Source: Caldilineaceae bacterium SB0661_bin_32 (GTDB lineage: Bacteria > Chloroflexota > Anaerolineae > Caldilineales > Caldilineaceae). Taken from it: a stretch of 64,000 nt of DNA. This document shows, piece after piece, positions 61,510-64,000 of the stretch. The translations under genes were made by a program, and so were the position numbers. Position 1 is the first letter of the stretch; every line of letters begins with the position of its first letter. Location: positions 1 to 64,000 of the forward strand of contig VXMH01000028.1 in the NCBI GenBank assembly GCA_009841235.1, given 5' to 3'. The notes below the pieces were generated by a model. It did no database searches, was not told where the DNA came from, and worked only from the letters and a program-made list of their open reading frames with translations.

Positions 61510-62112
61510 TTAGAAAAACCACTCTGGGCGCACCTGTATTTCAACCTGTGGCATTGCAACCTGAACTACATCGTGCGCATGTTGGCTGTAAACCACAATG
61601 TTCTCAATCAACTCGGTAGCGATTGATTCTGGCACAAGAACCTCCGCGCACCGCTTACGTGCTCCATCCTCAAAATCGTTCCAATACTGCGCTTGTAGAC
61701 AATCCCAATCAAGTTTGTTTAATTCAGCGATGTTATCGTAGAACTTCGTATCTGTTGCCGCCGCGTTACCGTCGGTAAAGATTGTTCCTGGGGAAAACAT
61801 TACCCTGTTAGAGATGTATAATACAGCCAAGGTATCTTGTTCGGCCCTACGTCGGGACAGCATTGGGTTCCTTGCTCGGAAGTACAACGCAACGTAATCG
61901 TGTAAAGCTCTCTCGTTGATGGGGTCACGTCGCCATCGTCGTCTCCTTTGTACGTCAGGATCCGAGATGTCGCGGGGATGGTGTCTTACATGGGCCAGAT
62001 TGTGCGATGTCAGTCCTGACTTAGCAATACTACCGAGATTATCAATGTGGGTCATGTGGTAAAGGTACTTGATTCCGTACCTTTCCAAATGCTCGACATC
62101 GTGCTGGTGCAT
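61510..62112 (-). CDS. darT: DarT DNA ADP-ribosyltransferase toxin
   Basis: 200 residues, the usual DarT (DUF4433) size. It opens with KYLYHMTHIDNLGSIAKSGL (NAD-binding His region), continues with YVALYFRARNPMLSRR (ARTT-side motif), and has the catalytic Glu probably in CAEVLVPESI (about residue 160). It transfers ADP-ribose to thymidine in single-stranded DNA. AAAGAGGAGTCCT precedes the ATG. darT before darG in one unit is the standard order. Confidence 0.93.
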   Translation of the reverse strand: MHQHDVEHLERYGIKYLYHMTHIDNLGSIAKSGLTSHNLAHVRHHPRDISDPDVQRRRRWRRDPINERALHDYVALYFRARNPMLSRRRAEQDTLAVLYISNRVMFSPGTIFTDGNAAATDTKFYDNIAELNKLDWDCLQAQYWNDFEDGARKRCAEVLVPESIATELIENIVVYSQHAHDVVQVAMPQVEIQVRPEWFF

Positions 62113-62133
62113 AGGACTCCTCTTTGAGGGTTC

Positions 62134-62162
62134 ATTATCTCATCGGCCCTTCATTCTCGCAA
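62134..62162 (-). promoter_or_regulatory. Promoter of darTG
   Basis: On the minus strand TTGCGA (62162-62157), a 17-bp spacer and GATAAT (62139-62134), ending 21 bases ahead of the darT start. Confidence 0.5.
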
Positions 62163-62234
62163 GTCCTTACTCTTTTTCCCTTCGGCTCTGGCCTCGCGCG
62201 TGTTGTAGGTTAAACTGTGGCCAATGGCAGCTGT

Positions 62235-63152
62235 CTACAACTGGCCACTGGCGCGGTACTCCTCGGTAAAGCTGTGGCCGTCGAAGCCGGGCGCGTCCGC
62301 GGGAAGCTCGTCGATGCGGACGCGCGTGAGGCGGCCGCGGCTCATACTCTCACGACCGGCCAGCAGCACCATCACCGCCTCGCACATCAGGTCGATGTCG
62401 GCGGGGAAAGGACGCTTTCCCTGGAAGTGGGCGACAACGTCCTGCAGGAGCGCGCGGTAGAAACTGCTTTCGACGGTCGCCGACCAGTGGCCACTGGCGG
62501 CGCTGATGGAGAGAAAGAAGCCGCCGGCCGCTTGCAGTTCCAGCACCACCTGCAGTCCGCTCGCGTAGTCGACCAGAAGCCGCTCCGAACCGTGGCTGCC
62601 GAGATGCGTGACCGCGACCGCGGGGCTGCTGCGTTCCCTGCCGATAACGCCCTGGACCATCTCGATGACGTGGATGCCGTAGTTGAAGAAATCGTTCGGC
62701 CCGCTGGCAAAGATGGTGTGGAGGTCGCTCCCCTGGGTCTGCGCATGGATCCGCTTGACCTCCTCACAGCAGCGCAGCGATGAGCCGCCGATAATGTCCG
62801 CGCCCTGCGCCGCCCACGCCTTCAGTTGCTGCAGATCGGCGACGTTCCCGGCCAGCGGCTTGTCGATATAGACACCCTTGCCGGCCTCGACGAACGGCTT
62901 GACCCGTTCCACGTGCAGGTCCCAGTTGCAGCCCTGGACAAAGACCACATCGACCAGCGGGATCAAGTCCGTCAGCACAGGCACGACTTCCGGGATGTTG
63001 TGCTCAGCCGCGAACTGCTTGGCATACCCCGGCGGCCGCACGCTGCCGCCGTCCCAGCAGGCGACCACCGCGACACTGTCCCACTCCTGCAGAATCGGCA
63101 CCCAGCGGCCCGGGTGCGAGGTATCGAGGGCGGCGATTCCGATTTTTAGCAT
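62235..63152 (-). CDS. Gfo/Idh/MocA-family oxidoreductase
   Basis: 305 residues, shorter than typical. The Rossmann start is IGIAALDTSHPGRWVPIL (less glycine-rich than usual), the conserved loop is YIDKPLAGN (about residues 97-105). Substrate block GPNDFFNYGIHVIEMVQG. NAD(P)-dependent oxidation of a sugar or polyol is likely. It lies 76 bp after the DapA-family gene on the same strand. Confidence 0.88.
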   Translation of the reverse strand: MLKIGIAALDTSHPGRWVPILQEWDSVAVVACWDGGSVRPPGYAKQFAAEHNIPEVVPVLTDLIPLVDVVFVQGCNWDLHVERVKPFVEAGKGVYIDKPLAGNVADLQQLKAWAAQGADIIGGSSLRCCEEVKRIHAQTQGSDLHTIFASGPNDFFNYGIHVIEMVQGVIGRERSSPAVAVTHLGSHGSERLLVDYASGLQVVLELQAAGGFFLSISAASGHWSATVESSFYRALLQDVVAHFQGKRPFPADIDLMCEAVMVLLAGRESMSRGRLTRVRIDELPADAPGFDGHSFTEEYRASGQL

Positions 63153-63228
63153 GGGTCGGTTTCCAGTTATCGGTGGCGGGCCGGTTTCGGAATGGAATGG
63201 AGTGATTGAAGGCTGAGCGCTGGGGCGG

Positions 63229-64000
63229 TCAACGCAGCCATTCGTCGAGGTGTTCGGCCACGAAGTCGTCGTCGGTCAGGTGAGGATAGGCGCGGCAGAC
63301 GCGGTCCAACTCTTCGCACTGGCCGGGGGAGAGGCTCTCCACCGGGTTGAAGCACCAGATCCCCTGCATCAGCCCCTGCCGGCGCAGCACCTCGTGGACG
63401 CCCGAGATACAACCGTGGAAGTCGTGTGCGCTGTCGAACACCGCCGCGTTCGCGTCCGTCATCTGGGCGTTGTAGGTGAGCCAGTGCCGATAGTCGAGCC
63501 TGCCGGCTGCGCCCTGGTCGTGGATGGCGCGCAGCATGGCGACCGCTTCCCGCGTCCACACGGCCCACTGCCCGAGCAGCCCGCCAACGATGCGCAGCGG
63601 CGGCGCATCCGTCTCCTGTCCGCCAAAGCTGAACTCGGTGAGCAGGTCCGCGACGATGTTGTCGTCATTGCCGGTGTAGAGCGCGATCTCTCCGCTCCGG
63701 CATGACTCGGCTACCGCCCGCACCACGTCCAGCGTCTTGTAGCGGTCGAACGGCGCGACCTTGATCGCGACGACGTTCTTAATCTCCACGAACTCGCGCC
63801 AGAAGCGGTAGGGCAGCACCTGTCCGCCCACCGCGGTCTGCAAATAGAAGCCGAATACCGGGATCACCTCCGCCACGCGACGGCAGTGTTCGATGAGCTC
63901 CGTTGGCGACGCCTCTGCCAGCGCCTGCAGGCTCAGCAGCCCCGCATCGTAACCGTGCTCCAGGGCAGTCTCGGCCTCATGCACTGCCTGCCGCGTGTCG
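63229..64000 (-). CDS. Dihydrodipicolinate-synthase-family aldolase, 5' end outside
   Basis: The frame is open to the window edge (reading DTRQAVHEAE upstream), so the start is missing; at least 256 residues are present. The Schiff-base Lys is in NVVAIKVAPFDRYKTLD and the Tyr site in FGFYLQTAVGG. Family members cleave or form 2-keto-3-deoxy sugar acids or condense pyruvate with aldehydes. With the Gfo/Idh gene downstream it probably works in sugar-acid breakdown. Confidence 0.85.
   Translation of the reverse strand, partial: DTRQAVHEAETALEHGYDAGLLSLQALAEASPTELIEHCRRVAEVIPVFGFYLQTAVGGQVLPYRFWREFVEIKNVVAIKVAPFDRYKTLDVVRAVAESCRSGEIALYTGNDDNIVADLLTEFSFGGQETDAPPLRIVGGLLGQWAVWTREAVAMLRAIHDQGAAGRLDYRHWLTYNAQMTDANAAVFDSAHDFHGCISGVHEVLRRQGLMQGIWCFNPVESLSPGQCEELDRVCRAYPHLTDDDFVAEHLDEWLR

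Noticed and set aside
1..64000. Search for tRNA, rRNA, CRISPR and phage genes
   Set aside because: No T-loop consensus within a cloverleaf, no rRNA-like stretch, no repeat-spacer array and no integrase, capsid or terminase was seen by eye. A covariance-model scan could still find small RNAs.

Overview
This 64 kb window is GC-rich, densely coded bacterial chromosome. It is dominated by carbohydrate and amine catabolism modules. The mix is four CUT1-type ABC importers with lipoprotein or Tat-lipoprotein binding proteins, Gfo/Idh/MocA oxidoreductases, phytanoyl-CoA-dioxygenase (PhyH) paralogs, a deazaflavin/FMN PPOX protein, and binding proteins with a Val/Glu-rich tether after the lipobox. I infer an uncultivated Chloroflexota of the Caldilineales type, possibly host- or sponge-associated. 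That is a judgement from gene style; there is no rRNA or marker gene here to prove it.

Layout. 0.1-2 kb: a small coiled-coil protein, an IclR regulator and a decayed nucleotidyltransferase. 2-14.3 kb (+): ABC importer 1 followed by a CocE-like hydrolase, a ceramidase-fold protein, a DRE-TIM lyase/synthase, an epimerase, an SDR and a GH116 (GBA2-like) glycosidase. 14.3-16.5 kb: a lower-GC gap with two tiny coiled-coil genes, palindromic MITE-like repeats and a dead fragment of a PhyH gene. 16.5-26.4 kb (+): Gfo/Idh, FAH-family hydrolase, a RuvC-like protein with altered catalytic positions, ABC importer 2, another Gfo/Idh, an M24 peptidase-fold protein and a Rieske oxygenase. 26.4-33.6 kb (-): ABC importer 3 leading into a small unknown gene and three PhyH paralogs, two of them a tandem duplicate. 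33.7-40.5 kb: housekeeping and small genes (zinc ribbons, YugP-type peptidase, MurJ, a nuclease-like/Tudor protein, M23 peptidase, GNAT, PPOX). 40.5-44.3 kb: HepT/MntA and HicA/HicB toxin-antitoxin pairs around an amidohydrolase and an SDR. 44.4-51.3 kb (+): GMP synthase with an insertion, two tandem TPR genes, a beta-lactamase-fold protein, a translin-family protein and a creatininase-family amidase. 51.4-60.5 kb (-): one long run of ABC importer 4, a DegT aminotransferase, a polysaccharide-deacetylase-like protein, a nitrilase, a class V aminotransferase and an M20 peptidase. 60.8-62.1 kb (-): a DarT/DarG toxin-antitoxin pair. 62.2-64 kb (-): Gfo/Idh and a DapA-family aldolase that runs off the window.

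How the genes work together. Each ABC module brings in a small (poly)ol, sugar or amine, and the adjoining dehydrogenases, lyases, hydrolases and aminotransferases process it. None of the four importers has an ATPase gene here, so they probably share one encoded elsewhere. In all four, a long stem-loop without a U-run follows directly after the binding-protein gene, which would favour excess binding protein. The most unusual items are the RuvC-like protein inside a catabolic operon, the PhyH tandem pair with a perfectly homogenised core plus a dead third copy 10 kb away, the nuclease-like/PcrA-Tudor fusion, a bacterial translin, and the SBP-distal hairpins. No tRNA, rRNA or CRISPR array was seen.
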